A stretch of DNA of 64,000 nt from UBA6244 sp963676875 (GTDB lineage: Bacteria; Bacteroidota; Bacteroidia; Bacteroidales; F082), in contig OY781436.1 of assembly GCA_963676875.1 (NCBI GenBank), positions 3,472,001 through 3,536,000 on the forward strand, read 5' to 3'. A program made the position numbers and the translations under genes. Under the pieces are notes generated by a model. The model made no database searches and was not told the DNA's origin. It was given only the letters and a program-made list of their open reading frames with translations. Position 1 is the first letter of the stretch. Each line of letters opens with the position of its first letter. Below, one piece after another: positions 55,546-64,000 of the stretch.

Positions 55546-56223
55546 ATGCAAAACCAATCCTTGATTTCTTTGTCGGATGTGTCTGTTTATCAGAAGAATA
55601 AACTTGTGCTTACCCATGTTGACCTGGAAGTGGCTTCAGGTGAATTTTTATATTTGATTGGAAAAACAGGAAGTGGAAAATCGAGTCTGTTGCAATTATT
55701 GTATGCTGATTTGGCTTTGGAACAGGGAGAAGCCACCGTTTGTGGATACAATCTCAAATCTATCAAGCGCAAGGATATCCCTTTTTTGCGCCGTAAGCTA
55801 GGCATCGTATTTCAGGATTTTCAATTGCTCGACGACCGCAATGTGCGCGACAACCTGACCTTTGTATTGAAGGCCACCGGATGGAATGATGCCGTGAAAA
55901 TAGAAGACCGCATTCTGGAAGTACTTGATGAAGTGAATCTGGTTGAAAAACTGCGGGCCATGCCTCATCAGTTGTCAGGAGGAGAGCAGCAACGTATTGC
56001 CATTGCACGAGCTATGCTTAACAATCCTGAGGTAATTCTAGCCGATGAGCCCACCGGAAATCTGGATCCGGAAACATCCAACGGCATCATGAAAATATTG
56101 TTTAACCTGGGCGAAAAAGGCAATGCCGTTATTATGGCCACCCATAACTATAGCTTGATCAATAAATTTCCGGGAAACGTGCTCAAATGTCAGGAAGGTA
56201 CCCTGGTTGGATCATCCAATTAG
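55546..56223 (+). CDS. ftsE: Cell-division ABC ATPase FtsE
   Basis: This is a 225-residue ABC ATPase of the FtsE/LolD type. It has Walker A GKTGSGKSS, Q-loop VFQDFQLLDDRNVRDNL (characteristic of FtsE), signature LSGGEQQRIAIARA, Walker B VILADEPTGNLDP and switch His in MATHNY. With FtsX it regulates peptidoglycan hydrolases at the division site. No ftsX lies next to it, which I believe is common in Bacteroidota. The 3' end overlaps the convergent glycosyltransferase gene by 12 bases. Confidence 0.87.
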   Translation: MQNQSLISLSDVSVYQKNKLVLTHVDLEVASGEFLYLIGKTGSGKSSLLQLLYADLALEQGEATVCGYNLKSIKRKDIPFLRRKLGIVFQDFQLLDDRNVRDNLTFVLKATGWNDAVKIEDRILEVLDEVNLVEKLRAMPHQLSGGEQQRIAIARAMLNNPEVILADEPTGNLDPETSNGIMKILFNLGEKGNAVIMATHNYSLINKFPGNVLKCQEGTLVGSSN

Positions 56224-57330
56224 TTCAATTATCCGATCTACGTTGTGGCCATTGTTGTACATGGAGCCCAATACCTGTTCGCGCTCTTTAATGGCAGCCT
56301 CATTAAAATCCTTTTTAAACAAGCTTTTAATCTTTCTTTTGAGGGTGGCCTCATTGTTGGCAATCACACAAAGTTCGTCTAGTTTGCTGCCGCTGAGCAT
56401 TTTGTCGTTTACCAAACAGAAACGCCCGTTGTAGAGGTTGTTCAGCAGTTTTAGTTTCAACCCCGTTTTTTGAGCTGTAATCGACACGTTGATGTGGGCA
56501 TTTTCGATTAATTCTTGCAAGTGATGGTCGTCGGGATTGCCCATGAGCTGCACATGAGGCATTTTGTTTATTTGGTTGCGCAACTGCTTGGTGGGATTGA
56601 GTCCGGCTACAATAAAGGGAATCTCCAATTCGTTGAAAACATTTTCCAATAAAAAGTTGACTGCATTGATATTCTCAGCTACGCTCAGATTCCCATGATA
56701 CAGGACGTATTCTCCTTTGCCCATTTTAGAATTAATAACCTTGAATGGATGAAAAGCCGGAATGAAAATCACATTTTCGTAGTGCTTTTTAAAATATGCC
56801 TTGTCGTTCTCTGAAATGGCCAGAATCAAATCAGCCTTGTGCAAGATTTTCTCGTAACGCTTCAATTTGGTTGCCTCGTTGGAGTAATAGTACCTTTTAA
56901 ATAAATCGGTTTCTACCTTGGCCAGATGTTGATAGTATTCGTGCTCTACGTTGTGTGCACGCACAAAAAGTTTTCTTCCCGCCAAACGTTCATCACTTAA
57001 CAACGAGCTGGTATGCAGACCCTCCATCAGAATAGGGTAGTCGTCTTTAAGTAAATTTTCCACCAGACTTTCAGAATCTCTGGAGCTGACAATATATGGT
57101 ATGCTTTTAAAAACGAGCTTTTTGGAGATGTCCCGTTCGTAAAAGTGAACCATGTAAAAAATCTTCGCCAGTGCCTTGTGTGGTTTGCGGCCATATTCAA
57201 AGCAATGTAAGTGAACCTTAACTCCTTTTTCGGCTAAAAATTTAGCTTTGAAAAATACATCAATCACACCGCCATAATTGGCAGGGTAGGGGATGTCGAA
57301 GGATACGATATGGATATGAAGATCAGACAT
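56212..57330 (-). CDS. Glycosyltransferase (GT4-like)
   Basis: I use the ATG at 57330 (MSDLHIHIVSFDIPYPANYGG) instead of the ATG six codons upstream. The sequence then begins with the usual first strand, and the start overlaps the upstream glycosyltransferase stop by 8 bases (ATGTCTGA). The product is 372 residues. The N-terminal glycine-rich loop and central VRAHNVEHEYYQHL are typical of GT-B enzymes in Bacteroidota; the C-terminal donor domain has YVLYHGNLSVAENI and LKLLNNLYNGRFCLVN. The sugar is unknown. It is convergent with ftsE. Confidence 0.82.
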   Translation of the reverse strand: MSDLHIHIVSFDIPYPANYGGVIDVFFKAKFLAEKGVKVHLHCFEYGRKPHKALAKIFYMVHFYERDISKKLVFKSIPYIVSSRDSESLVENLLKDDYPILMEGLHTSSLLSDERLAGRKLFVRAHNVEHEYYQHLAKVETDLFKRYYYSNEATKLKRYEKILHKADLILAISENDKAYFKKHYENVIFIPAFHPFKVINSKMGKGEYVLYHGNLSVAENINAVNFLLENVFNELEIPFIVAGLNPTKQLRNQINKMPHVQLMGNPDDHHLQELIENAHINVSITAQKTGLKLKLLNNLYNGRFCLVNDKMLSGSKLDELCVIANNEATLKRKIKSLFKKDFNEAAIKEREQVLGSMYNNGHNVDRIIELIG

Positions 57331-58441
57331 AATGGCTGTAAATGTCAACTACTTTTTTTTCTTCTCTCTCCCAGATTAATTCCGGGGCTGCAAAGCTACA
57401 ATTTTTTTTCCATGCATCCATTTGTTCCTGATCTGCAAGGACTTCATTAATGATATTGGCCATATTCAGAGGGTTATGGTCAGGAATAAAAAAACCCACA
57501 TGGTAAGTGTTGATGATTTTGGCAATTTCCGGGAGTGGCGTAGCGGCTACGGGCACTCCTGCCTGAATGTAGTCGAATAGTTTGTTGGGCAGACTGAACC
57601 GGTAGTTGAGGTTGTTGTCCTTGTCGAGGGTAAGCCCCAAATCAGACTGTGCAGTATATTGCAAGAGTTCCTCGTAAGGCATTCGGGGTTTAAAAATCAC
57701 TTTTTCTTCAATTTTTAACACCTTGACCATTTCTTTCAAGTGTTGAAGTACGTCGCCGCCGCCCACAATGAGTAGCACCGCCCCGTTGATCATGGGCATG
57801 GCTTCCACTATCTCTTCCGATCCCCGATGCACGTTGATGCCGGCACCCTGAAGGATAATGATTTTTTTGTCCTCAGGCAAACCCAGCTCTTGTCTGGTTT
57901 TTTTTATCTGAACCTTGTTGAGTGGAGGCAGATTTCTTACCACCACTGGCCTGATACCGTAATCTTTTTCAAACAAATTTGCGATGGAGTCATTTACTGT
58001 GATGACATGTTTCAGCCGTGGAAAAATGCCGCGTTCGATGGCTTTCCATACTTTTTGCACCCTTGGACGACTAACTAACTCGGGGACTTCCGTGAAATAT
58101 TCATGGCTGTCGTAAACCATTGGAATGTTTTTAAGTTTGCTGATAAGGTAGTTGGGAAGAAGCGTGTCGAGGTCATTTGCCACCAGCAGTTCTTGTTTTT
58201 GGAACAGTAATTTGAAGAAAAGCCGGAGGTTGTATTCAGCATAAAAGAATACCCCTTTTTCAAAGAAGAGCTTCATGCGTTTCACATGATAGGGGCGCGC
58301 ATCCATCATAGGACTTGTCCGTAATTGTCTGCCTACCAAGGTGATGTTGAACCCCATTCGTGATAAGGTTCCACACATCTTTTTTACCCGTTGATCGGTG
58401 GCCAAGTCGTTGATTACAGATACGGTAACGGTTTTTCCCAA
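57323..58441 (-). CDS. Glycosyltransferase family 4
   Basis: A reading frame extends to an ATG at 58513, but the best -7 box on this strand (58496-58503) lies inside it. The recognisable family start (KTVTVSVINDLATDQRVKKMC) begins only 24 codons later, so I propose a TTG start at 58441, giving 372 residues. The protein has a GT-B N-domain, the mid-motif VYDSHEYFTEVPEL, the donor-domain loop IILQGAGINVHRGSEE, and a C-terminal SLPNKLFDYIQAGVPVAATPLPEI, an E/D-containing donor motif. It pairs by 8-base overlap with the next glycosyltransferase. The exact start is uncertain. Confidence 0.8.
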   Translation of the reverse strand: MGKTVTVSVINDLATDQRVKKMCGTLSRMGFNITLVGRQLRTSPMMDARPYHVKRMKLFFEKGVFFYAEYNLRLFFKLLFQKQELLVANDLDTLLPNYLISKLKNIPMVYDSHEYFTEVPELVSRPRVQKVWKAIERGIFPRLKHVITVNDSIANLFEKDYGIRPVVVRNLPPLNKVQIKKTRQELGLPEDKKIIILQGAGINVHRGSEEIVEAMPMINGAVLLIVGGGDVLQHLKEMVKVLKIEEKVIFKPRMPYEELLQYTAQSDLGLTLDKDNNLNYRFSLPNKLFDYIQAGVPVAATPLPEIAKIINTYHVGFFIPDHNPLNMANIINEVLADQEQMDAWKKNCSFAAPELIWEREEKKVVDIYSHYV

Positions 58442-58495
58442 GGCTTTCAGTTTGAATGAATACCGGACTTCTTCATACGGATAACAGTTTTTTAA

Positions 58496-58528
58496 CAAAA
58501 ATATTGCGACCAAAATTCACTATCTTTG
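58496..58528. promoter_or_regulatory. Back-to-back -7 boxes of the glycosyltransferase pair (-) and murB (+)
   Basis: The minus strand reads TATTTTTG (plus coordinates 58496-58503) and the plus strand reads TATCTTTG (58521-58528), both perfect TAnnTTTG. The plus box ends only 4 bases before the murB ATG, so murB mRNA would have almost no leader. Confidence 0.5.
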
Positions 58529-58532
58529 AACA

Positions 58533-59543
58533 ATGATTTCCGTAAAACACGACATCTGTATTAAACCTTTCAATACTTTTCGCGTAGGAGCGAGAGCCAG
58601 GTATTTTGTGGCCATTTCTCGACCTTCGGATTTGAAACAGCTTTTTGAAGCCGGTAAGCTGTTTCAAAAGAAACTGGTGTTGAGCCATGGAAGTAATGTA
58701 TTGTTTACCAAAGACTTTGACGGGTTGGTGCTGCACAACGAGATGTGGGGTATGCAGGTAGTAGAAGAAAACGACCAGCACATCCTATTGAAAGTGAATG
58801 CAGGCGAATCGTGGCCGGTATTGGTGGAATATACCGTAGAGAAGGGATGGGGCGGACTGGAAAACCTGACGCTGATTCCCGGAAAAGTAGGAGCTGCACC
58901 CGTTCAAAATATAGGAGCCTACGGCGTGGAGGTGAAGGATTTGATTGTGCAGGTGGAAGCTTTCGACATGACTACGGGTGAATTGGTTTCCTTTTCAAAT
59001 GAACAATGTGAATTTGCCTATCGCAGTAGCATTTTCAAAACAAAACATAAGGAGCGTTATTTCATTACGTCCGTGCTTTTTAAATTGGATAAAAACCCGC
59101 GTTTAAACCTGACATATGGACCACTCAAAAAGGCTTTTAATGGGAAAAAGAGTGTTTCGGTAGGCGAGGTGAGCGCAGAGGTGGCCCGAATACGTAACTC
59201 CAAATTACCTGACCCGGAAATATTAGCTAATGCAGGAAGTTTTTTTAAAAACCCCGTGGTTGAAACTGCTCTGGCGAAAAAGATTCTTGCTGAATTTCCT
59301 GATGCTCCCAACTACCCTCAGCCTGATGGTACAGTCAAATTGGCCGCAGGTTGGCTCATTGAAAAATGCCATTTGAAGGGGTTCAGAAAAGGCGATGTAG
59401 GGGTGCACAAGGACCAAGCACTTGTATTAATCAATTACGGGGAAGCTACGGGAGGTCAGATACTTGCGTTTGCCAAAATGGTTATTGAGCGCGTAAACCA
59501 GAAGTTTGGAATAGAGCTTGTTCCCGAAGTAAATATCTATTAA
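58533..59543 (+). CDS. murB: UDP-N-acetylenolpyruvoylglucosamine reductase
   Basis: This 336-residue cytosolic flavoenzyme of peptidoglycan synthesis reduces UDP-GlcNAc-enolpyruvate to UDP-MurNAc. FAD-binding motifs are KPFNTFRVGARA, LSHGSNVLFT and IPGKVGAAPVQNIGAYG. The substrate/catalytic region includes FAYRSSIFK, NAGSFFKNP (catalytic Ser) and the C-terminal PEVNIY (catalytic Glu). Length matches type I MurB. The start directly precedes the conserved SVKHDICIKPFNTF. The promoter box is unusually close. Confidence 0.94.
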   Translation: MISVKHDICIKPFNTFRVGARARYFVAISRPSDLKQLFEAGKLFQKKLVLSHGSNVLFTKDFDGLVLHNEMWGMQVVEENDQHILLKVNAGESWPVLVEYTVEKGWGGLENLTLIPGKVGAAPVQNIGAYGVEVKDLIVQVEAFDMTTGELVSFSNEQCEFAYRSSIFKTKHKERYFITSVLFKLDKNPRLNLTYGPLKKAFNGKKSVSVGEVSAEVARIRNSKLPDPEILANAGSFFKNPVVETALAKKILAEFPDAPNYPQPDGTVKLAAGWLIEKCHLKGFRKGDVGVHKDQALVLINYGEATGGQILAFAKMVIERVNQKFGIELVPEVNIY

Positions 59544-59549
59544 CTCAGG

Positions 59550-60779
59550 CTATTTTTTCTTGGGTGGTCTGCCCGGTTTTTTACCTCCTGATTTCCTATT
59601 TCCCCTGAAGCGGCTATCTTGAACAGGTTTTGGATTCCATGCCGGAGCTTCACCCAACTGTGGTGGGAGTGGTATTTTCATGATCTCGCTTCCGATAAAG
59701 TCCTCAATACGTTTAAACTTGTACATTTCGTCCTCATTCACCAAAGTAAGCGCCACGCCGGTTTCGTCGGCACGTGCGGTGCGTCCCACACGGTGAACAT
59801 AATCTTCGGCATCGTTGGGCACGTCGTAATTGATTACCAGATCGATGGCCTTGATGTCGATTCCACGGCTCATGACATCAGTGGCTACCAGAACACGTGT
59901 TTCCTTAGAGCGAAAACGTAGTAAAACTTCTTCGCGCTGGTCTTGTTCCAAGTTAGAAGAAATACCTTCTACCAAAAATTCTTTAGATAGCAATCCCCTG
60001 ACAATATCATTGACTTTCAGTTTGGTAGAGCTAAATATCAACACGCTCTTGAGGTTGGGCTTGTTATCGATCAGGCTTTTTATGAGGGGAGTTTTTTGTG
60101 TGTCGTAGGTGAGGTAAGCAGCCTGAAGTACTCCTTCCGCAGGTTTAGAAATTTCGGTGCTGAGCGCAACAGGGTTATGGAGAATTTTCTTTGCCAACTG
60201 TCTGATTTTGTCGGGCATGGTGGCACTGAACATTAGGGTTTGTCGCTCCTTGGGCAGAAAAGTAATAATTTTCAGCAAATCGTCATGAAACCCTATGTCG
60301 AGCATGCGGTCGGCCTCGTCGAGTATCAGGTGCTTTACCTTATTGAATTTCACATAGCCCATGTTGAGGTGTGAGATAAGTTTTCCGGGTGTGGCCACCA
60401 CAATATCCGCACCGCTGGTGAGGGCTTTTTTTTGTGTTTCCCAGTCGGAACCATCGGTGCCACCATAAACAGAAATGGATTGAATGTCAGAAAAATAGGT
60501 AAATCCTTGAATCTGTTGTTCAATTTGAATGGCCAGCTCACGTGTGGGTACGATTATCAGGGTGCTGGTTCCATGATGCGGTTTGTCAATTAGTTGGTTG
60601 ATGATGGGCAGTACAAATGCCGCGGTTTTTCCTGTTCCGGTTTGTGCGCAGGCAATCATGTCGCTTCCGTGAAGTATTTCTGGAATGGCCAGTTCTTGTA
60701 TTGGTGTTGCTTTTTCGTATCCCATAAACGAAATTGATTCGAGCATCTGATCGTTTAGGCCAAGTTCTTTAAAGTTCAT
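59550..60779 (-). CDS. DEAD-box ATP-dependent RNA helicase (RhlE-like)
   Basis: This is a 409-residue helicase: Q motif GYEKATPIQELAIP, Walker A CAQTGTGKTAAF, PTRELAIQ, motif II DEADRM, SAT in LMFSATM, VATDVMSRGIDIK and HRVGRTAR. The short basic tail (about 385-409, RKSGGKKPGRPPKKK) would bind RNA. Such enzymes remodel ribosome-assembly or mRNA structures, often at low temperature. It is 11 bases downstream of pyrD and convergent with murB (6-base gap). Confidence 0.93.
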   Translation of the reverse strand: MNFKELGLNDQMLESISFMGYEKATPIQELAIPEILHGSDMIACAQTGTGKTAAFVLPIINQLIDKPHHGTSTLIIVPTRELAIQIEQQIQGFTYFSDIQSISVYGGTDGSDWETQKKALTSGADIVVATPGKLISHLNMGYVKFNKVKHLILDEADRMLDIGFHDDLLKIITFLPKERQTLMFSATMPDKIRQLAKKILHNPVALSTEISKPAEGVLQAAYLTYDTQKTPLIKSLIDNKPNLKSVLIFSSTKLKVNDIVRGLLSKEFLVEGISSNLEQDQREEVLLRFRSKETRVLVATDVMSRGIDIKAIDLVINYDVPNDAEDYVHRVGRTARADETGVALTLVNEDEMYKFKRIEDFIGSEIMKIPLPPQLGEAPAWNPKPVQDSRFRGNRKSGGKKPGRPPKKK

Positions 60780-60790
60780 TTTTTAGTGTG

Positions 60791-61840
60791 TTATGAGTTG
60801 TTTTCCGTGAAATATTTTGCCAGTGCACGGTTGATTTTTCTGGCTATGAAGGGGCCTTCATATATAAATCCGGTATAAACCTGGATGAGGTCGGCACCGG
60901 CCTCCATCTTTTCGATGGCATCTTCAGGGGTTTCAATGCCTCCTACACCAATGATGGGAAAGGCTTTGTCCGATTTTTCGGATAAATAGCGGATGATTTC
61001 TGTGGACCGTTGTTTCAAAGGCTTTCCGCTTAAGCCTCCGTTTCCAATGTTTTTCACCTGATTTTCGGTTGTTTGTAATCCCGTTCGGGTGATGGTGGTG
61101 TTCACAGCAACCACACCATCAATGAGTTGTTGTTTGGCTAAATCTATTACTTCATCCAACTGACCTTCATTCAAATCGGGACTTACTTTAAGTAATACCG
61201 GCTTGGGATGGCTTTTTGCCTGATTAATCTGCTGAATCTGTTGCAGGATGTTCACAAGTGCTTCCTGATCCTGCAGCTCGCGTAGGTCGGTGATGTTAGG
61301 ACAACTGACATTTACCACGAAATAATCCACCACATCAAATAGCCCTTTGAAAACTGTCAGGTAATCATTTACAGCTTCATGGTTAGGAGTCAAAGTATTT
61401 TTCCCTAAATTACCACCGATGATAGCCTTGGTTTTGCGTTTCTTTAGATTTGCCACAGTGGCTTCCAATCCGTGGTTGTTGAACCCCATTCGGTTAATCA
61501 ATGCATGGTCTTTGGGTAGTCTGAACAGTCTTTTCTTGGGGTTTCCCGGTTGACCTTTGGGGGTGACTGTGCCAATTTCTATAAAACCAAACCCCAAATC
61601 AGCCAGTTCGTTGTAACAATCGGCATTTTTGTCGAATCCGGCGGCTATTCCTACAGGATTATTGAAGGTGAGTCCGAACAGTTTCCTTTGAAGTTTGGGA
61701 TGATGTATGGTGGTAGCAGAATGAAAAATCTCACGTATTCCGGGAATGGAAAACCCGAATTTAAGTAACGAAACAACCTGATGATGAACTTTTTCGGGAT
61801 CAATGAAAAAGAAAAAGGGACGTACCAGGTGTTTATACAT
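60791..61840 (-). CDS. pyrD: Dihydroorotate dehydrogenase (class 2, quinone type)
   Basis: This 349-residue enzyme oxidises dihydroorotate to orotate in pyrimidine synthesis. The N-terminal helical extension of class 2 enzymes (YKHLVRPFFFFIDPEKVHH) that reaches membrane quinone is present, followed by the FMN barrel: GIAAGFDKNADCYNEL, IEIGTVTPKGQPGNPKKRLFR, INRMGFNNHG, and the phosphate-site GVGGIETPEDA. The base position reads NVSCPN with Cys180, whereas class 2 enzymes such as E. coli PyrD have Ser there. It is otherwise complete and upstream of the helicase gene in the same direction. Confidence 0.93.
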   Translation of the reverse strand: MYKHLVRPFFFFIDPEKVHHQVVSLLKFGFSIPGIREIFHSATTIHHPKLQRKLFGLTFNNPVGIAAGFDKNADCYNELADLGFGFIEIGTVTPKGQPGNPKKRLFRLPKDHALINRMGFNNHGLEATVANLKKRKTKAIIGGNLGKNTLTPNHEAVNDYLTVFKGLFDVVDYFVVNVSCPNITDLRELQDQEALVNILQQIQQINQAKSHPKPVLLKVSPDLNEGQLDEVIDLAKQQLIDGVVAVNTTITRTGLQTTENQVKNIGNGGLSGKPLKQRSTEIIRYLSEKSDKAFPIIGVGGIETPEDAIEKMEAGADLIQVYTGFIYEGPFIARKINRALAKYFTENNS

Positions 61841-61927
61841 TATTCAGACAAATAGTATTAATAAAGGGGATGAATGTACAATTGAATTGAAAATTGATCA
61901 TCATGTATTCGGCCGTAAAGATAGGTA

Positions 61928-62380
61928 TTATTTATCTTGTTTTGGCGTTTCTTCCACATTTTCAACATTTTCGTCGGTGGCATCAGTGTCATCGGAAAAT
62001 TCCATCAAGCCTTTTTCGAGTAGTAGATTGTACCAGGAAAACACTTTTTTCATGTCCGATACATACACTGCATCTTTGTCGTAATCTGGTAATATGGATT
62101 CAAACAACTTTTTAATGTCCTCGTTGCTGCTCTTTTTTGTATTGGCCACAGGCTTACCTTCGGTCGATTCAAAGATCTTCTTAAAAACTTTTTCCAAAGG
62201 AATGTCTTCGCCTTCGGTATAAATACTTATTTCTTTCAGCGAACTCACTCGGTCGTGTGCAAAAGATGGTATTTTTTTACCATCGATAAGCGACTCAATT
62301 ATCAGGTTGTTTTTTGCTTCGCCAACCATGCGGTACAAACCGGGTTTTCCGGTTACAGATAAGATTTTACTTAAATCCAT
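61928..62380 (-). CDS. DUF5606 domain protein
   Basis: This is a 150-residue protein whose first roughly 50 residues (MDLSKILSVTGKPGLYRMVG...VIESLIDGKK-like) match DUF5606 of Bacteroidota. A helical middle part has KKLFESILPDYDKDAVYVSDMKKVFSWYNLL, and an acidic, low-complexity C-terminal tail (about 128-150) is rich in Asp, Glu and Val. No signal peptide is present, so it is cytosolic. The function is unknown. The minus-strand -7 box TATTTTTG at 62397-62404 is suitably close to the start. Confidence 0.8.
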   Translation of the reverse strand: MDLSKILSVTGKPGLYRMVGEAKNNLIIESLIDGKKIPSFAHDRVSSLKEISIYTEGEDIPLEKVFKKIFESTEGKPVANTKKSSNEDIKKLFESILPDYDKDAVYVSDMKKVFSWYNLLLEKGLMEFSDDTDATDENVENVEETPKQDK

Positions 62381-62396
62381 ATATTAAAAATTTGTG

Positions 62397-62404
62397 CAAA
62401 AATA
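62397..62404 (-). promoter_or_regulatory. -7 promoter box for the DUF5606 gene
   Basis: The minus strand reads TATTTTTG, with TTTTG 23 bases upstream (62428-62432) as a possible -33 box. The start codon follows 17 bases downstream. Confidence 0.5.
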
Positions 62405-62488
62405 GCTTTTTTAAACAAATTTCAATGCAAAATTTCGAGGTAAGGCCAGAATGAACCCATTGCAGCCCCTGTATTGAATTTTTGTAGT

Positions 62489-62496
62489 TACCTTTG
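62489..62496 (+). promoter_or_regulatory. -7 promoter box for the repeat lipoprotein gene
   Basis: TACCTTTG fits TAnnTTTG and ends 24 bases before the ATG at 62521. This makes the in-frame ATG at 62494 unlikely as a start. Confidence 0.45.
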
Positions 62497-62520
62497 CCAC
62501 TTTTTACGAAAACAATAGGA

Positions 62521-63408
62521 ATGAACAGATGGATGTGGGGGATACTGATCCTCGTAGTGCTGATGGCAAGTTGTACCACCGGAACCAAAATGAATAAATC
62601 AAAGGTTTCGGCCAGTCAATTTTATCAAAGAGGGGATTATGCCCAAGCTTTAGCCTTGTGGCAAAGTGAACTGGATGGATGTGCGAAAAAGGGTATGGTT
62701 GATAATTGTCCGGTCAATACACCTGCAGCTTTCGCTTATATTAAATTAGGGAACGACCAAAAAGCGATCGAATTACTTAAAAGAGCCGCCTATACCAACA
62801 CCGCTCCCGACAGTGCCTACCTGGCTTTGGCCGATATTTATCATCGTGAGGATAACCTCAGTCTTGAAATGCTTTCCCTACAGGATTACGTGTCTCATTT
62901 CCCCAAAGGTAAGGAGTTAAACATGGTGAATTCACGCTTGTTTAAAATTTATGTTAAAAGCCAAAACTGGGAATCAGCTGAAAATCAATGGACAACGCTG
63001 TTGCCTAAATATAAGGAAGATAGGGAATATTTACACGACTATTTTACCATCAATCAGGCATTGAAGAATGATGAGGTTTGTGATAGTGTAGCCGAAAATT
63101 TACTCGAAATTAATGGTAATGACGTACTGGCACTGAGTTGGTTGGGGAAAAAGTATTACCGATTGGCCGAAGATGCCTACCAAAGCGAGATGAAGGCTTA
63201 CGAGGACAACAAAACACGAAAGCAATATGCCAAATTATTAAAAGCACTGGACCAAATTACCATCACCTACCAAACGTCACTCAAGTATTTTAAAACCTTG
63301 TACAAACTAGTGCCTGAACCCGCTACTGCCAATTACCTCAGCCATATTTACAACCGTTTGAGCGACAAGGAAAAGGCTGAATATTACGGCAAACTGGCTG
63401 AAAAATAA
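62521..63408 (+). CDS. TPR-like lipoprotein
   Basis: The start at 62521 gives a 295-residue product with a lipoprotein signal: hydrophobic segment LILVVLMASC with Cys18. The remainder is helical with tetratricopeptide-like repeats (SQFYQRGDYAQALALWQSELD; AYIKLGNDQKAIELLKRAAY; NYLSHIYNRLSDKEKAEYY), which usually scaffold protein contacts. It is probably a membrane-anchored periplasmic or outer-membrane protein. A -7 box at 62489 precedes it. It ends 2 bases before the convergent purB stop. The precise role is unknown. Confidence 0.75.
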   Translation: MNRWMWGILILVVLMASCTTGTKMNKSKVSASQFYQRGDYAQALALWQSELDGCAKKGMVDNCPVNTPAAFAYIKLGNDQKAIELLKRAAYTNTAPDSAYLALADIYHREDNLSLEMLSLQDYVSHFPKGKELNMVNSRLFKIYVKSQNWESAENQWTTLLPKYKEDREYLHDYFTINQALKNDEVCDSVAENLLEINGNDVLALSWLGKKYYRLAEDAYQSEMKAYEDNKTRKQYAKLLKALDQITITYQTSLKYFKTLYKLVPEPATANYLSHIYNRLSDKEKAEYYGKLAEK

Positions 63409-63410
63409 AA

Positions 63411-64000
63411 CTATACTAGGGTAAGTCCGGTGTAGTTTTCAGGTCGAATGGCCAACAACTCTTCTTTTACTCCATTGGAAACATTCAAACTCAGGATGAA
63501 ATTCCGCATGGACGTTTCTGTAATTTTTTCGTTGGTTCGGGTGAGGGCTTTCAGCGCTTCATAAGGGTTGGGATAGTTCTCGCGCCGGAGGATGGTTTGA
63601 ATGCCCTCGGCCACCACCGCCCAGTTGTTTTCGAGGTCGGCGGCAATTTTTTCATCGTTAAGAAGTAATTTTCCCAAACCTTTTTGAATGGAAGAAATGG
63701 CAATCATCATGTGTGCGATGAGCGTGCCCACATTGCGCGTAACGGTGGAGTCGGTGAGGTCGCGTTGTAATCTGGAGATGGGTAACTTTTCAGCCAGGTG
63801 GTGCAAAAGGGCATTGGCCAGACCCAGGTTACCTTCGGCATTTTCAAAATCAATGGGGTTTACTTTGTGGGGCATGGCCGATGAGCCCACTTCTCCGGTT
63901 TTTATCTTTTGTTTGAAATAATCCATTGAAATGTAGGTCCAGATATCGCGGCACAAATCCAGCAGGATGGTGTTGATACGCATCAATCCATGAAAATAAG
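63411..64000 (-). CDS. purB: Adenylosuccinate lyase, C-terminal part (runs off window)
   Basis: The visible 196 residues, which continue upstream beyond the window edge in the same frame, include RINTILLDLCRDIWTYIS and the fumarase/lyase signature GSSAMPHKVNPIDFENAEGN. They end in NYTGLTLV. Adenylosuccinate lyase acts twice in purine synthesis, releasing fumarate from SAICAR and from adenylosuccinate. The signature distinguishes it from argininosuccinate lyase. The gene is 5'-truncated only by the window. Confidence 0.93.
   Translation of the reverse strand, partial: YFHGLMRINTILLDLCRDIWTYISMDYFKQKIKTGEVGSSAMPHKVNPIDFENAEGNLGLANALLHHLAEKLPISRLQRDLTDSTVTRNVGTLIAHMMIAISSIQKGLGKLLLNDEKIAADLENNWAVVAEGIQTILRRENYPNPYEALKALTRTNEKITETSMRNFILSLNVSNGVKEELLAIRPENYTGLTLV

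Overview
The window is bacterial and almost certainly from the phylum Bacteroidota. The evidence is gldA/gldF/gldG, type B type IX secretion (T9SS) sorting domains, promoters with the Bacteroidota -7 box TAnnTTTG, weak Shine-Dalgarno signals, and Bacteroidota-typical families (DUF4834 next to YfhO, DUF4783 next to nadC, DUF5606, DUF4340). A full Rnf complex with an expanded RnfB suggests an anaerobic or facultative member, perhaps of the Bacteroidales/Marinilabiliales; that placement is inference. No rRNA or tRNA gene was recognised.

Layout. (1) 1-2.8 kb is an AT-rich accessory region. It has cassette-like units bounded by palindromes: a secreted orphan, then a two-transmembrane protein overlapping a 44-residue peptide gene, with a convergent 43-residue peptide gene. 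A DUF6364/PIN toxin-antitoxin pair and a G-free minisatellite follow. (2) 2.9-10.2 kb holds gldA-gldF-gldG-DUF4340, an MFS carrier and pepD. (3) rpmH stands alone at 10.36 kb with its own promoter and terminator. (4) 11.0-32.1 kb holds two giant adjacent PKD-repeat T9SS cargo proteins (3425 and 3554 aa). Their N-terminal halves differ, but their last 5.18 kb are a collinear, about 97 % identical direct repeat. (5) 32.2-43.4 kb is a surface-polysaccharide region: two FkbM methyltransferases, YfhO, two glycosyltransferases, a GpsA-like dehydrogenase, a Wzx flippase and WecB. (6) 43.5-47.9 kb (minus strand) carries DUF4783-nadC-yihY plus a third, small T9SS protein whose head domain matches that of the second giant. 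(7) 48.0-55.3 kb carries a lipoprotein, an SDR enzyme and rseC-rnfBCDGEA. (8) 55.5-64 kb carries ftsE, two glycosyltransferases, murB, an RNA helicase, pyrD, DUF5606, a repeat-type lipoprotein and the 3' part of purB.

How the parts fit: the Gld ABC components, the three T9SS cargo proteins and the polysaccharide genes all concern the cell surface. The Rnf complex would couple ferredoxin/NAD redox chemistry to an ion gradient. The least explained material is the palindrome-bounded small-gene array at 1-1.65 kb, where two unrelated small proteins share a C-terminal PRM(R/K)NPPxPP tail, and the segmental duplication and composition mosaic inside the giant PKD genes.
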